Source: Amazonocrinis nigriterrae CENA67
GTDB lineage: Bacteria > Cyanobacteriota > Cyanobacteriia > Cyanobacteriales > Nostocaceae
NCBI RefSeq assembly: GCF_016056305.1
Contig: NZ_JAECZC010000018.1
Coordinates: forward strand, 44,041-108,040
DNA: 64,000 nucleotides
Direction: 5' to 3'
Both the position numbers and the translations under genes were made by a program. The notes under the pieces are model-generated. The model saw only the letters and a program-made list of their open reading frames with translations, searched no databases and had not been told where the DNA came from. Positions 34,973 through 42,986 of this stretch are shown here, piece after piece; the stretch's first letter is position 1, and the number at the start of each line of letters is the position of its first letter.

Positions 34973-36553
34973 ATGAATGAAGCTGACACCTCAAACAACA
35001 GGGCTGTGATGGAATCCCTAAATTCTGCTAATTCGCTACAACCAGAGCAGGCAAGCTGTCCATTTTACTCTGTCGTGCCTTCTGAAAACATGGCAATTGG
35101 CAAATTGCCACTACTCAAACCGGCAGAAGATGAACAGCACCAAATGCCAACTTCCATATCCCCAACGGAATCAACCCAGGAAGACTGGGTTGCTGAGCCT
35201 GACAACGAAAAAGAAGCACTTATAGATGCTGAATTTCAAAAGTTGTTGGTATTGAATGAGGAATTGCGTGCTGCTAACGACGACTTGTATCAGCAAATTG
35301 AGCATCTTAAAGATGAGCTAGCTGAGTCAACAAAGGCTTTGGAGTGGCAAAAAAGACGCTCCAGTGTTACCGAGTCGATGCTCAACCAACAAACTCAAGA
35401 ACTAGCCGCAGCTACCGAACAAATCCAATCTCTATTTCAGCAGTTAGAAACAGCGGTACAAACAGTTCAACGCCAAGAAATATTTATCGAAACTTATAAA
35501 GCACAGTTACAAATTAGCCAACAGCGCCTTGCCCAGTTAGAACGGGAATGTGCCCTACTGCAAACTAATTATAATGAACAGTCTCAGCAGGTATTGCAAT
35601 CAGAAAATGCTTGTCGAGAGTTACGTACTAGACTGATGCGACAACAACGTCAAACGCTGCAATTTAAGGCAGCTTTGGAAAAATGTCTAGATACAACTGT
35701 TCCTAGCTATGATTCCCCGGACGAGACAGCAAGTAGTACCTCTCACACAGCCAGCCACCAAACAAGATTTTCTAAAAAAGCTCGGTCTTTATTTCCCAAC
35801 GTGCAACCCATCAGACCTTGGTCAGCAGAACCAGAATCCATAAATAATAATATCGATTATCCTTGGGGTAAATCGTCAGCACCTCCATACAGAAGTAATT
35901 ACTCTGCTCCTACATCATCTCCTTGGAACTGGTCAATTCAAGAAGATACACCCCATAACTCTCAACCAGAGGCCTCACCTGAAATTGATAATTCTCCCAC
36001 GCCACCAGAAACTACTTCCTCTGTGGGTTCATCAAAACTAGATGAGCAGATAGATAGTCTCATTCAAATGTTTTTCACCTCCCAACCTGTATCTGCATCA
36101 CCATCACCAACTGCTGGGGAAACAGATATAAACAGCAATCAGATTGATGATTCTGTGTGGGAAACTTGGGCAACAACCCTTGAAGATAACGAGTCAACAG
36201 AAACTTCACAAGAATTGCAATTGCAATCATCCCAAGCAGAAGTCGAGCTATCTACAACTTTTTCTAATTCATTGCCAGAAGATTTCACACCTTTACAAGT
36301 CAATTACTCACCTGTATCCTTCACCTTACCTTTGACCAAGACTACTGCTGAAGAACCAGAGAATGATTTCTCACAAACCTCTCCATTGAATCAAGCAGAA
36401 TTATCAGAGACTGATGTGTTACAACAGCCATTTGATAATTCTACCTATGAGACTCAATCGCCTTCACCAGTAGTTTATCCAGAGCGTCCACCCAAGAAAC
36501 GCACATCCTTGGCATCGGTGGAACTGCCGAATTTCCGTCCTAATGGTCAATAG
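34973..36553 (+). CDS. Coiled-coil protein with acidic, Ser/Pro-rich tail
   Basis: A 526-residue protein, taken from ATG 34973; a GTG six codons upstream is possible. Residues about 75-225 are a long heptad coiled coil (LLVLNEELRAANDDLYQQIE, LQISQQRLAQLERECALLQ). Beyond about 240 the chain is low-complexity, rich in Ser, Pro, Glu and Thr, and probably disordered, ending in a basic tail (PERPPKKRTSLASVELPNF). No enzyme motif or membrane helix was seen. It could be a structural or scaffolding protein; I do not recognise a family. Confidence 0.75.
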   Translation: MNEADTSNNRAVMESLNSANSLQPEQASCPFYSVVPSENMAIGKLPLLKPAEDEQHQMPTSISPTESTQEDWVAEPDNEKEALIDAEFQKLLVLNEELRAANDDLYQQIEHLKDELAESTKALEWQKRRSSVTESMLNQQTQELAAATEQIQSLFQQLETAVQTVQRQEIFIETYKAQLQISQQRLAQLERECALLQTNYNEQSQQVLQSENACRELRTRLMRQQRQTLQFKAALEKCLDTTVPSYDSPDETASSTSHTASHQTRFSKKARSLFPNVQPIRPWSAEPESINNNIDYPWGKSSAPPYRSNYSAPTSSPWNWSIQEDTPHNSQPEASPEIDNSPTPPETTSSVGSSKLDEQIDSLIQMFFTSQPVSASPSPTAGETDINSNQIDDSVWETWATTLEDNESTETSQELQLQSSQAEVELSTTFSNSLPEDFTPLQVNYSPVSFTLPLTKTTAEEPENDFSQTSPLNQAELSETDVLQQPFDNSTYETQSPSPVVYPERPPKKRTSLASVELPNFRPNGQ

Positions 36554-36743
36554 TCAGTTGTCAGTTGTTAGTTGTTATACCAAATTGAAAAATGATTGCA
36601 ACAGATTGATTCGCAAAACCTGTACCCACAATACGACTCACAATCCAAAATCCCAAATCCAAAATGGTATTAGTTGTCAGTTGTTTCTGGTTTTCTACTG
36701 ACTATTGACCAGTAACTAATAACCACTGACCACTGACCACTGA
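36554..36743. repeat. Heptamer arrays between two convergent genes
   Basis: TCAGTTG units (36553-36575), AATCCCAA-type units near 36645-36665, then CCACTGA/CTACTGA units (36723-36770, running into the next gene's 3' end). The array ends of opposite sense could pair. Confidence 0.7.
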
Positions 36744-38894
36744 CTACTGACCACTGACTACTGACTCTTGAATCATTGCTTCTGAGTTGACTGTTGTTAA
36801 CTGATTTGGCGATCGCGGCTTACCTGTTGTGATAGCGTAGCGAATAGCCAGTAGTCGCAACCATAATGCCGGATAGCGGGGTTCCAACCAAGGGCCTATT
36901 CGTACCAATAAACGCGGGAACCATCCACTTAGCAAGGCACTAACTAGGGCATGACGACCAAAGTTAAAATAATTACCTAGCCACCTGAGCAAATCTTTGA
37001 AACCAGCGAGTTGCCAAATCCATAAAAGTAAGGCAGGATTTTTGCGAGCTGCTTTGAGTGCTAGACGGTTAAAGGTTAACCAATCACACCTATCTTTAAT
37101 AAAGTTATCTGCTACCTCTGGTGGTTCGTCTGCCAACAGCCCAAAGAAGGTATTGAGCATAGAATTAATCCGTTGGGGTGGTATAAATTTCCCAGTCGGT
37201 ACCATCATGCCTTTGGAAAATAGCCAAGTTACCGCAACATTGCTTTGGTAAGCGCGAATGCGGTTTAAGTTTGCAAAACTCAGCAAGTCATGCTTGAGGG
37301 CAATATTTAATAATGTTGTTAAACGTTCTAAGTTGCGAACCAAAGAACCAAAACCTGTGAACACGAGGGGAGACTGAAGAGATGCAGCATCACCGATCGC
37401 AATCAATCTATCAAAAGCAACGGTGCGATCGCTACTGCTGACACTAAAATGTCCCGGAATATATCCAAATGTCGGCTTTTTCCACACCAACTGATCCATA
37501 TCGCAGCGGCGATACTCTGGCAAAATTGTGAAAAAGTCTTCATACATTTCCAGCAAGGAACCGGGATTTTGAGCATTGACTTGGTGATAGTGAAATAGAT
37601 AAATTGTCAGTTCTTCACCCACTCCCGGAAACAATTCCCAAATCAACTGCCTTCCCCGTGAAATATCGCCGTGACTGTAAAGCACGTCTCCATACTGAGA
37701 GTCCCAAACTCCTGGCTCAAATCCACCTTCAATTACCGCCCCCACTGTCGGACATACACTATCAAACGCACGACCACCATTTAATTGCCAAGCTATTGGG
37801 GAAGCAGTTCCCATTGCATCTACTAATAGTCGCCCAGTGACTTGTTGCTCATTTCCACTAGGTAAATGCTTGACAGTAACAACAACCTGTGTATTATTAA
37901 TATCGGCACGAATAAATTCTGTTTCATCCCAGATTTCACCACCTGCCGCCTGCAACTTTTGTCCGCACAGTTGCAGCCATTTATCAGATTCTAAGGCTAA
38001 ATTCAAGACTGTGGGTGTGTGTAAGATGGGCGATCGCAATTTGGGTGGATTATTGCCATCAAAAAACTTATTAAATCCATCTTTATACTCTCTACCAATC
38101 ACGGTTTCCAACTCAGCAGTTGTCACCAAACCCAGATTGACTAAGCTTTGAATTTCATCACGAGAAATATTCCATTCCCGATTCATTCGCCCAAACGGCA
38201 AGCGCTCCACCAATAGCACTTTATATCCCAGTTTAGCCATCACTGCCGCATGGATTGCACCTAATGCCCCACCGATGTAGATCAGGTCGTAGGTGGGAGA
38301 TGAGGGGGATGGGGATGTTATTTTCCTGCCTTCCTCATCTCCCCCTGCTCCCCTGCTTCTCTGCTCCCCTGCTCCTCTGCTCTGTGAAAACACAACTTGG
38401 CGGGGTTGCCGAGGATTACGCACTCCTTCGCGCCATCTTTGCTCCCACCAATAGGCGCGTTTGAGGTCATATTCACCGTTAGGCATTTTTTGAAAATATT
38501 TAACGGTTAGCGGGTAATAGGGTGCTAGGGCCTCAAAAATCGATTGACTAGAATCAATCTGTGGTGGTTCTGGGTAATTATGCCCAAAGCGTTTTCTAAT
38601 TTCCTTAGTCAGGCGTTGTAGGATTTGTGCTTCTCCAGGAAAGGGTTGATTTCCCCAACGGAACACTTTCAGATAAGTGGTGCGCTGCACTGACCAGACA
38701 AAGACAGAAAGTTCTGTCGGTAAATTTTCGGAAATAGCCGCGTCAGCAGTTGTAGCCTCAGTAGATATTCTCAGACGAAAGCCATCTGATGTCAGTATTT
38801 TTTGACCATTTCCTGGTTCAAAATCTGCTTGTAGCCAGATGCGGACAACCGAAATATCTGGAATTGGAACTTCTAAATATAGTATTTCTTTCAT
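36744..38894 (-). CDS. CruA/CruP-like FAD-dependent oxidoreductase
   Basis: A 716-residue flavoprotein. After an N-terminal domain of about 165 residues, the FAD fold begins YDLIYIGGALGAIHAAVMAK (about 202), then LLVERLPFGRMNREWNISRD, a pattern typical of the CruA/CruP lycopene cyclase group and plant CruP. DAMGTASPIAWQLNG and IAIGDAASLQSPLVFTGFGS are the later FAD motifs. It may cyclise or modify carotenoids, in the membrane-facing cytoplasm; CruP members may instead protect against oxidative loss of carotenoids. About 30 residues (RGAGEQRSRGAGGDEEGRKI and following) just before the FAD domain are encoded by G-rich repeat DNA and look like an insertion. Confidence 0.7.
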   Translation of the reverse strand: MKEILYLEVPIPDISVVRIWLQADFEPGNGQKILTSDGFRLRISTEATTADAAISENLPTELSVFVWSVQRTTYLKVFRWGNQPFPGEAQILQRLTKEIRKRFGHNYPEPPQIDSSQSIFEALAPYYPLTVKYFQKMPNGEYDLKRAYWWEQRWREGVRNPRQPRQVVFSQSRGAGEQRSRGAGGDEEGRKITSPSPSSPTYDLIYIGGALGAIHAAVMAKLGYKVLLVERLPFGRMNREWNISRDEIQSLVNLGLVTTAELETVIGREYKDGFNKFFDGNNPPKLRSPILHTPTVLNLALESDKWLQLCGQKLQAAGGEIWDETEFIRADINNTQVVVTVKHLPSGNEQQVTGRLLVDAMGTASPIAWQLNGGRAFDSVCPTVGAVIEGGFEPGVWDSQYGDVLYSHGDISRGRQLIWELFPGVGEELTIYLFHYHQVNAQNPGSLLEMYEDFFTILPEYRRCDMDQLVWKKPTFGYIPGHFSVSSSDRTVAFDRLIAIGDAASLQSPLVFTGFGSLVRNLERLTTLLNIALKHDLLSFANLNRIRAYQSNVAVTWLFSKGMMVPTGKFIPPQRINSMLNTFFGLLADEPPEVADNFIKDRCDWLTFNRLALKAARKNPALLLWIWQLAGFKDLLRWLGNYFNFGRHALVSALLSGWFPRLLVRIGPWLEPRYPALWLRLLAIRYAITTGKPRSPNQLTTVNSEAMIQESVVSGQ
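38293..38388. repeat. G-rich repeat DNA inserted in-frame in the CruA/CruP-like gene
   Basis: Units of CCCCTGCT (GGGGAGCA on the coding strand) with GATGAGGGGGATGGGG. It sits inside the coding frame just before the FAD-binding domain, without breaking the frame. Confidence 0.7.
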
Positions 38895-39054
38895 GTTTTG
38901 CTGACATCTCCAAGCAATCTACTCACAAAGACAGATTTTAAAAAGGGAGAAATTACGGTAAACTCCGCCCTATTAGTTGAGTAAAGATTCAGTAAAGAAT
39001 TTTTAAGAGTTTCTCAAATTTATTGTTCATTTTGAATTTCTGTAAACCCACGCC

Positions 39055-39288
39055 ATGAATTATCCCATCCCAGGCAGTCCCCAAGAAATTTTTGACCTAC
39101 AACAACAGCCGATTGATGAAGAATTAGTTGCCTCAGCGATCGCTGGAGTTGTTAAGATTGTCCGTTCTCAGGGACAATCTTTAGAGGAATTAACTGCTCA
39201 AGTACTGGCAGATGACACATTGCTAGATCGACAACAAAGACGCTGGCTAAGTCAATTGGTCGCCCAAGCGTGGGAAAGTTTTCCATAA
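39055..39288 (+). CDS. Small conserved-looking protein, function unknown
   Basis: A 77-residue acidic, probably helical protein (SLEELTAQVLADDTLLDRQQ, RRWLSQLVAQAWESF). No membrane helix or known motif. It lies downstream of, and divergent from, the CruA/CruP-like gene (160 bases between starts). I do not recognise the family. The regular frame and composition support it as a real gene. Confidence 0.6.
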   Translation: MNYPIPGSPQEIFDLQQQPIDEELVASAIAGVVKIVRSQGQSLEELTAQVLADDTLLDRQQRRWLSQLVAQAWESFP

Positions 39289-39785
39289 AAAGAGGCGCAA
39301 TAAAAACGTTACTTACGTATCTAGTTATTTTTACTGAACAACTGTACTATCTCTCGGAAATTTTGGCTGAAATTGCGTGAGCGAAGCTGTGAAGCAGCGC
39401 TCTTGGTAGGGTTAGCCCAACCCAAGCGACTGCTAAACCCATTCACTCTCTAACGTTCCCGTTTGCAGAGTGCGTCTTTGAAGAAGAAGAGTAGGGCTTG
39501 TCGGTACAAATCTTGCATCTGACCCTGAGTACGCCTTGAACTTAAGTTCAAGGCTTATAGCTAAAGTCCGTTTTAACGGAATGAAATTTATTTTAGTAAG
39601 CTAATCGCAAACTCAGCTTTGAGCCAAGAAATTTATTTCTTGGCGGTAAATTGGGCAGGTGCAAGATTTGAGACAATCAACATCTGTTTCGCATTGGCAA
39701 GTATAAGGAACTGTGGACTGAGCAATGGAGCAGGGGAGATTGGGGGAAAAATTCTTCCCAATTCCCAATTCCCAATTCCCAATCC
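39289..39785. other. 497-base spacer containing a MITE-like element
   Basis: It holds GC-rich repeat fragments (about 39370-39400), the inverted-repeat element 39507-39670 with three internal palindromes, and CCCAATT-type heptamers at 39755-39785 that reach the end of cimA. No gene was seen. Confidence 0.6.
39507..39670. repeat. Composite MITE-like element with 15-bp ends and nested palindromes
   Basis: End repeats CAAATCTTGCATCTG (39507-39521) and CAGGTGCAAGATTTG (39656-39670) pair at 14 of 15 positions. Inside are GCCTTGAACTT and its complement (39533-39554, perfect 22-mer), CCGTT/AACGG (39568-39579) and GCCAAGAAA / TTTCTTGGC (39623-39644). It would fold as a multi-stem RNA. Confidence 0.75.
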
Positions 39786-41528
39786 CTAATCCCCAATCCC
39801 TTTTACTGCTACTTCCGCTTGGGAATGTAACAACAAACCATATTCCAAACCTTCGACAACTGCTTGATAGGAGGCTGCCAGAATGTTGGTGGAAACTCCT
39901 ACAGTTGTCCAGCGTTGATAACCATTGCCTGATTCTGCCAGCACGCGGGTTTTCGCTGCTGTGCCCGTATGACCGTCTAAAATCCGCACTTTGTAATCTG
40001 TCAATTCAAAAGTGCCGATTTGCGGATAAAAATTCACTAAAGCCTTGCGTAACGCTGCATCCAAAGCTGCAACTGGGCCGTTACCTTCGGCTGCTTCCAA
40101 AATATTCTTGCCGTTGACAGCTACTTTGACTGTAGCTAAGGCGTTGTTAGTTTCTTTGCCCTCAACCAAGTCACAGTGAACTTGAAAGCCTTTGATTTCA
40201 AAGAACTCTTGACGCCCACCCAAAGCTTCATACATCAATAGGGCAAAACTCGCCTCTGCTGCTTCAAATTGATATCCTTCACTCTCCAAGTCTTTGAGGC
40301 GCTGGAGAATTTGCCGAGCTTCTGGCGTTTCCTTGTCCAGTTCAATGCCAAAAGTACGGGCTTTCGCTAAAACATTACTGAGTCCAGACTGTTCAGAAAT
40401 GACGATGCGGCGACGATTACCCACTTGTTCTGGTTTGATGTGTTCATAAGTCAGAGGATTACGTTCCACTGCTGAGACATGAATACCGCCTTTATGAGCA
40501 AATGCGGAACGTCCCACAAAAGGGGCATGTTCGTCAGGAGCGAGGTTTACCACCTCACTCACAAAGCGACTAACTTCTGTAAGTTGATTTAGCTGGTGTT
40601 CTCCGATACAACTGTAACCCAGCTTCAGTTGTAGATTGGGAATCAATGAGCAAAGGTTAGCATTACCACAACGTTCACCATAACCATTGATTGTACCTTG
40701 TACCATCCTTGCCCCTGCCATCACAGCAGCTAGGGCATTGGCTACCGCAGTATCTGAATCGTTATGAGTGTGGATTCCGATTTGGGGAATTGGAAATGGG
40801 GAATTGGGAATTGGGAATTGGGAATTGGGAATTGGTGAATGGGTAGATTCTTTCCCAGTCCCCGATACCCAGTCCCCGATACCCAGTCCCCGATACCCAG
40901 TCCCTGATACCCAGTCCCCAGTCACCTGCACTACATGTTGTACGATTTGGCTAACTTCGTGGGGTAATGTGCCGCCATTTGTATCACAAAGGACTAACCA
41001 TTCAGCACCAGCTTTGAGGGCTGCCTCTAGTGTCTGCAAAGCATAATCTTGATTGTGCTTGTAACCATCAAACCAGTGTTCTGCATCGTAAATCACGCGA
41101 CGCCCTTGGGAGCAAAAAAACTCGACAGTATCACGGATCATTGCCAAATTTTCTTCTAAAGTCGTTTTCAGACCTGTGGTGACATGTAAATCCCAAGATT
41201 TGCCAAAAATTGTTACCCAGCGAGTGCCCGCAGCGAGAATTGCTTGTAGCATCGGTTCGTCGGCGGCAGTAGTATTAGGGCGTCGAGTTGAACAAAAAGT
41301 CACAATTTCTGCAAGTTTTAGCGGATCTTCTTGGAGTTGCCAGAAAAACTGAACATCCTTAGGGTTGGCACCAGGCCAACCACCCTCAATGAAGGGAATC
41401 CCTAGTTGATCGAGTCTGCGAGCAATACGTAACTTGTCTTCTATAGAAACTGATAACCCTTCGCGCTGAGTGCCATCCCGTAACGTGGTGTCATAGAGCC
41501 AAATTTGAGGTGTGGGATTTGTGGTCAT
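39786..41528 (-). CDS. cimA: Citramalate synthase (CimA-type)
   Basis: A 580-residue acyltransferase, from the ATG at 41528; 14 upstream codons are unlike the family. It condenses acetyl-CoA with pyruvate to citramalate for isoleucine, acting in the cytoplasm. Motifs: WLYDTTLRDGTQREG, FIEGGWPGANPKD, and the metal-binding IGIHTHNDSDTAVANA. The C-terminal third is the LeuA-type dimerisation/regulatory domain (LTDYKVRILDG, TAAKTRVLAES). Between VVQVTGD and IGIHTHND about 45 residues (GYRGLGIGDWVSGTG, SPIPNSQFPIPNS) are encoded by tandem repeats (GGGAATT and CCCAGTCCCCGATA) and look inserted. Divergent from the ferredoxin gene, starts 72 bases apart. Homocitrate synthesis is a less likely role. 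Confidence 0.88.
   Translation of the reverse strand: MTTNPTPQIWLYDTTLRDGTQREGLSVSIEDKLRIARRLDQLGIPFIEGGWPGANPKDVQFFWQLQEDPLKLAEIVTFCSTRRPNTTAADEPMLQAILAAGTRWVTIFGKSWDLHVTTGLKTTLEENLAMIRDTVEFFCSQGRRVIYDAEHWFDGYKHNQDYALQTLEAALKAGAEWLVLCDTNGGTLPHEVSQIVQHVVQVTGDWVSGTGYRGLGIGDWVSGTGKESTHSPIPNSQFPIPNSPFPIPQIGIHTHNDSDTAVANALAAVMAGARMVQGTINGYGERCGNANLCSLIPNLQLKLGYSCIGEHQLNQLTEVSRFVSEVVNLAPDEHAPFVGRSAFAHKGGIHVSAVERNPLTYEHIKPEQVGNRRRIVISEQSGLSNVLAKARTFGIELDKETPEARQILQRLKDLESEGYQFEAAEASFALLMYEALGGRQEFFEIKGFQVHCDLVEGKETNNALATVKVAVNGKNILEAAEGNGPVAALDAALRKALVNFYPQIGTFELTDYKVRILDGHTGTAAKTRVLAESGNGYQRWTTVGVSTNILAASYQAVVEGLEYGLLLHSQAEVAVKGIGD
40781..40922. repeat. Tandem repeats inserted in-frame in cimA
   Basis: GGGAATT units (about 40800-40835) followed by four to five units of the 14-mer CCCAGTCCCCGATA (40855-40920). 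They lie inside the coding frame just before the HTHND metal-binding motif. Confidence 0.75.
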
Positions 41529-41600
41529 AAGACAGGGACTTTCGAGACAATTTTTAAGGCAATGTGCCAAGATACAACAAGCCAGTTTGGTAATCTAAAA

Positions 41601-41924
41601 ATGCCCAAGATACTAGCTCAAGGTAAAACAATTGAGTGCGATCGCGGTGCCAATTTACGAAAAATTTTGCTGCAAAATGGTATTGACCTCTACAATGGCG
41701 GTGCTAAGGTAATAAACTGTCGAGGAATTGGCAGTTGTGGTACTTGTGCCGTCCAAGTAGAAGGTGAAGTCTCTGCGGCGAATTGGCGTGACAAAACGCG
41801 GCGATCGCTTCCTCCCCATTCTCCTACAAGAAACCTGCGTTTAGCCTGCCAAACTCAGGTTCTAGGCGATGTGACAGTGACAAAATTCGATGGATTTTGG
41901 GGTCAAGGTTCTCAAACAGTATAG
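41601..41924 (+). CDS. [2Fe-2S] ferredoxin
   Basis: A 107-residue electron-transfer protein from ATG 41601. Cluster cysteines are in NCRGIGSCGTC (spacing C-x5-C-x2-C) and later LACQT, so the first gap is one residue longer than in plant-type ferredoxins and as in adrenodoxin-like ones. The N-terminal half is short (PKILAQGKTIECDRG), the tail KFDGFWGQG. It probably passes electrons to an unidentified partner. The gene is divergent from cimA with a 72-base shared promoter region. Confidence 0.82.
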   Translation: MPKILAQGKTIECDRGANLRKILLQNGIDLYNGGAKVINCRGIGSCGTCAVQVEGEVSAANWRDKTRRSLPPHSPTRNLRLACQTQVLGDVTVTKFDGFWGQGSQTV

Positions 41925-41960
41925 AAGCCAAAAGGTTAGGTTACAAAGGAGCAAAACAAA

Positions 41961-42443
41961 ATGGGTAGATGGACACCGTTAGTTTTAATGGCTGGAGGCT
42001 TAGCGATTTTGCTGGGTACGTTGCTAGGCATCAATTTTCCCATGGGAGGACAACAAAGTGCTAGTAACACTCCCAACGGCAGAAAATCACAAGTTCTCCC
42101 AGCTAATATCAATGTTAATAGCTCTGCTGGCAGCAGGACTAGGAGTAATAATACTGCAAGCGAAGGCAGAACTAGCATTGCCCAAGATAACCTCAACACC
42201 AGCAATGAAAACAGAACTAGCGCTAATGAAGACAGAACTAGCGCTAATGAAGACAGAACTAACGCTACTGAGGATAATAGCAGATCCACTGAGAATAGAA
42301 CCAGTGTTGCTCAAAATAACACTGGCGATGATTCATCGTCATCTACTGAAAATACACCAGATTCCAAGACTACGGATGTGCAATCAACAGACACATCACC
42401 CCAGACAAATGAAGGCAATGAACCGATTCGAGCTTTGTGGTAA
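41961..42443 (+). CDS. Membrane-anchored protein with seven-residue repeats
   Basis: A 160-residue protein with one N-terminal helix (LVLMAGGLAILLGTLLGIN, about 7-25) and a disordered, polar tail. The tail contains tandem seven-residue units of the type ED/NRTSANE (about 73-105: ENRTSANEDRTSANEDRT and further diverged ones), encoded by 21-bp repeats (GACAGAACTAGCGCTAATGAA). It has no domain I know. It lies 36 bases after the ferredoxin gene on the same strand, so shared transcription is likely. Function unknown. Confidence 0.65.
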   Translation: MGRWTPLVLMAGGLAILLGTLLGINFPMGGQQSASNTPNGRKSQVLPANINVNSSAGSRTRSNNTASEGRTSIAQDNLNTSNENRTSANEDRTSANEDRTNATEDNSRSTENRTSVAQNNTGDDSSSSTENTPDSKTTDVQSTDTSPQTNEGNEPIRALW

Positions 42444-42518
42444 TGGTTGCTAGTCGTTAGTAATAAGTTATTGGTTATGATTTATTAGTTATGTGCTAAC
42501 AATAAATCGCTAATGAAC

Positions 42519-42559
42519 GCCACTTGCTACAACTTTGGTATACAAAGTAACGCAGTGGC
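42519..42559 (+). repeat. 41-bp covarying hairpin element, copy 4
   Basis: Ends GCCAC / GTGGC with TGCTACAA and TAACGCA. The inner stem is ACTTTG / CAAAGT, unlike GTCGGC / GCCG of copies 1 and 2, yet still pairs. Exactly 41 bases. Confidence 0.75.
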
Positions 42560-42578
42560 TCTTAATGGCTAATGACTA

Positions 42579-42986
42579 ATGACTAATGAAATTTTAATTA
42601 TTGGTGGCGGCGTTATTGGTTTAGCGATCGCCGTTGAACTGAAACTGCGCGGGGCAAATGTCACCGTGCTTTGCCGTGATTTTCAGGCTGCTGCCACTCA
42701 TGCTGCTGCTGGCATGTTAGCACCAGATGCGGAGAAAATTACAGATGAAGCAATGCGCGCGTTGTGTTGGCGATCGCGTTCTCTATATCCAGACTGGACG
42801 CGCAAATTAGAAGATTTGACAGGTTTGAATAGTGGTTACTGGCCCTGTGGGATTTTAGCACCCATTGATGAAGAAAGCAGGGGAGCAGGGGAGCAGGGGA
42901 GCAGGGGAAGTCAGGAAAATAACATCCCCCTCATCTCCCTCATCCCCCCCATCTCCCTATCAATCACCTGCTTATTGGTTAGATAA
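42579..42986 (+). pseudogene. thiO: thiO 5' part, out of frame with the rest
   Basis: A 135-residue reading frame holding the ThiO N-terminus: FAD motif ILIIGGGVIGLAIAVEL (about 5-21), then HAAAGMLAPDAEK and [15 protein letters not shown]. After residue 97 it runs into repeat DNA (GGGGAGCA units and a C-rich tract) and stops at 42986 with unrelated sequence. The rest of ThiO continues in the +1 frame from about 42865. Loss of one base anywhere in 42865-42986, for example in the seven-C run near 42943-42950, would restore one long frame. Whether this is a real mutation, a phase-variable run or a sequence error cannot be told here. Confidence 0.75.

Noticed and set aside
40768-41046. 92-codon open frame opposite cimA
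   Set aside because: It is a translation of the tandem repeats inserted in cimA (GIGNGELGIGN and so on).
42444-42578. TPP riboswitch before thiO
   Set aside because: No CTGAGA and no ACCTGA-type core; the gap holds a 41-bp hairpin element instead. The region before the binding-protein gene at 10620 was negative too.
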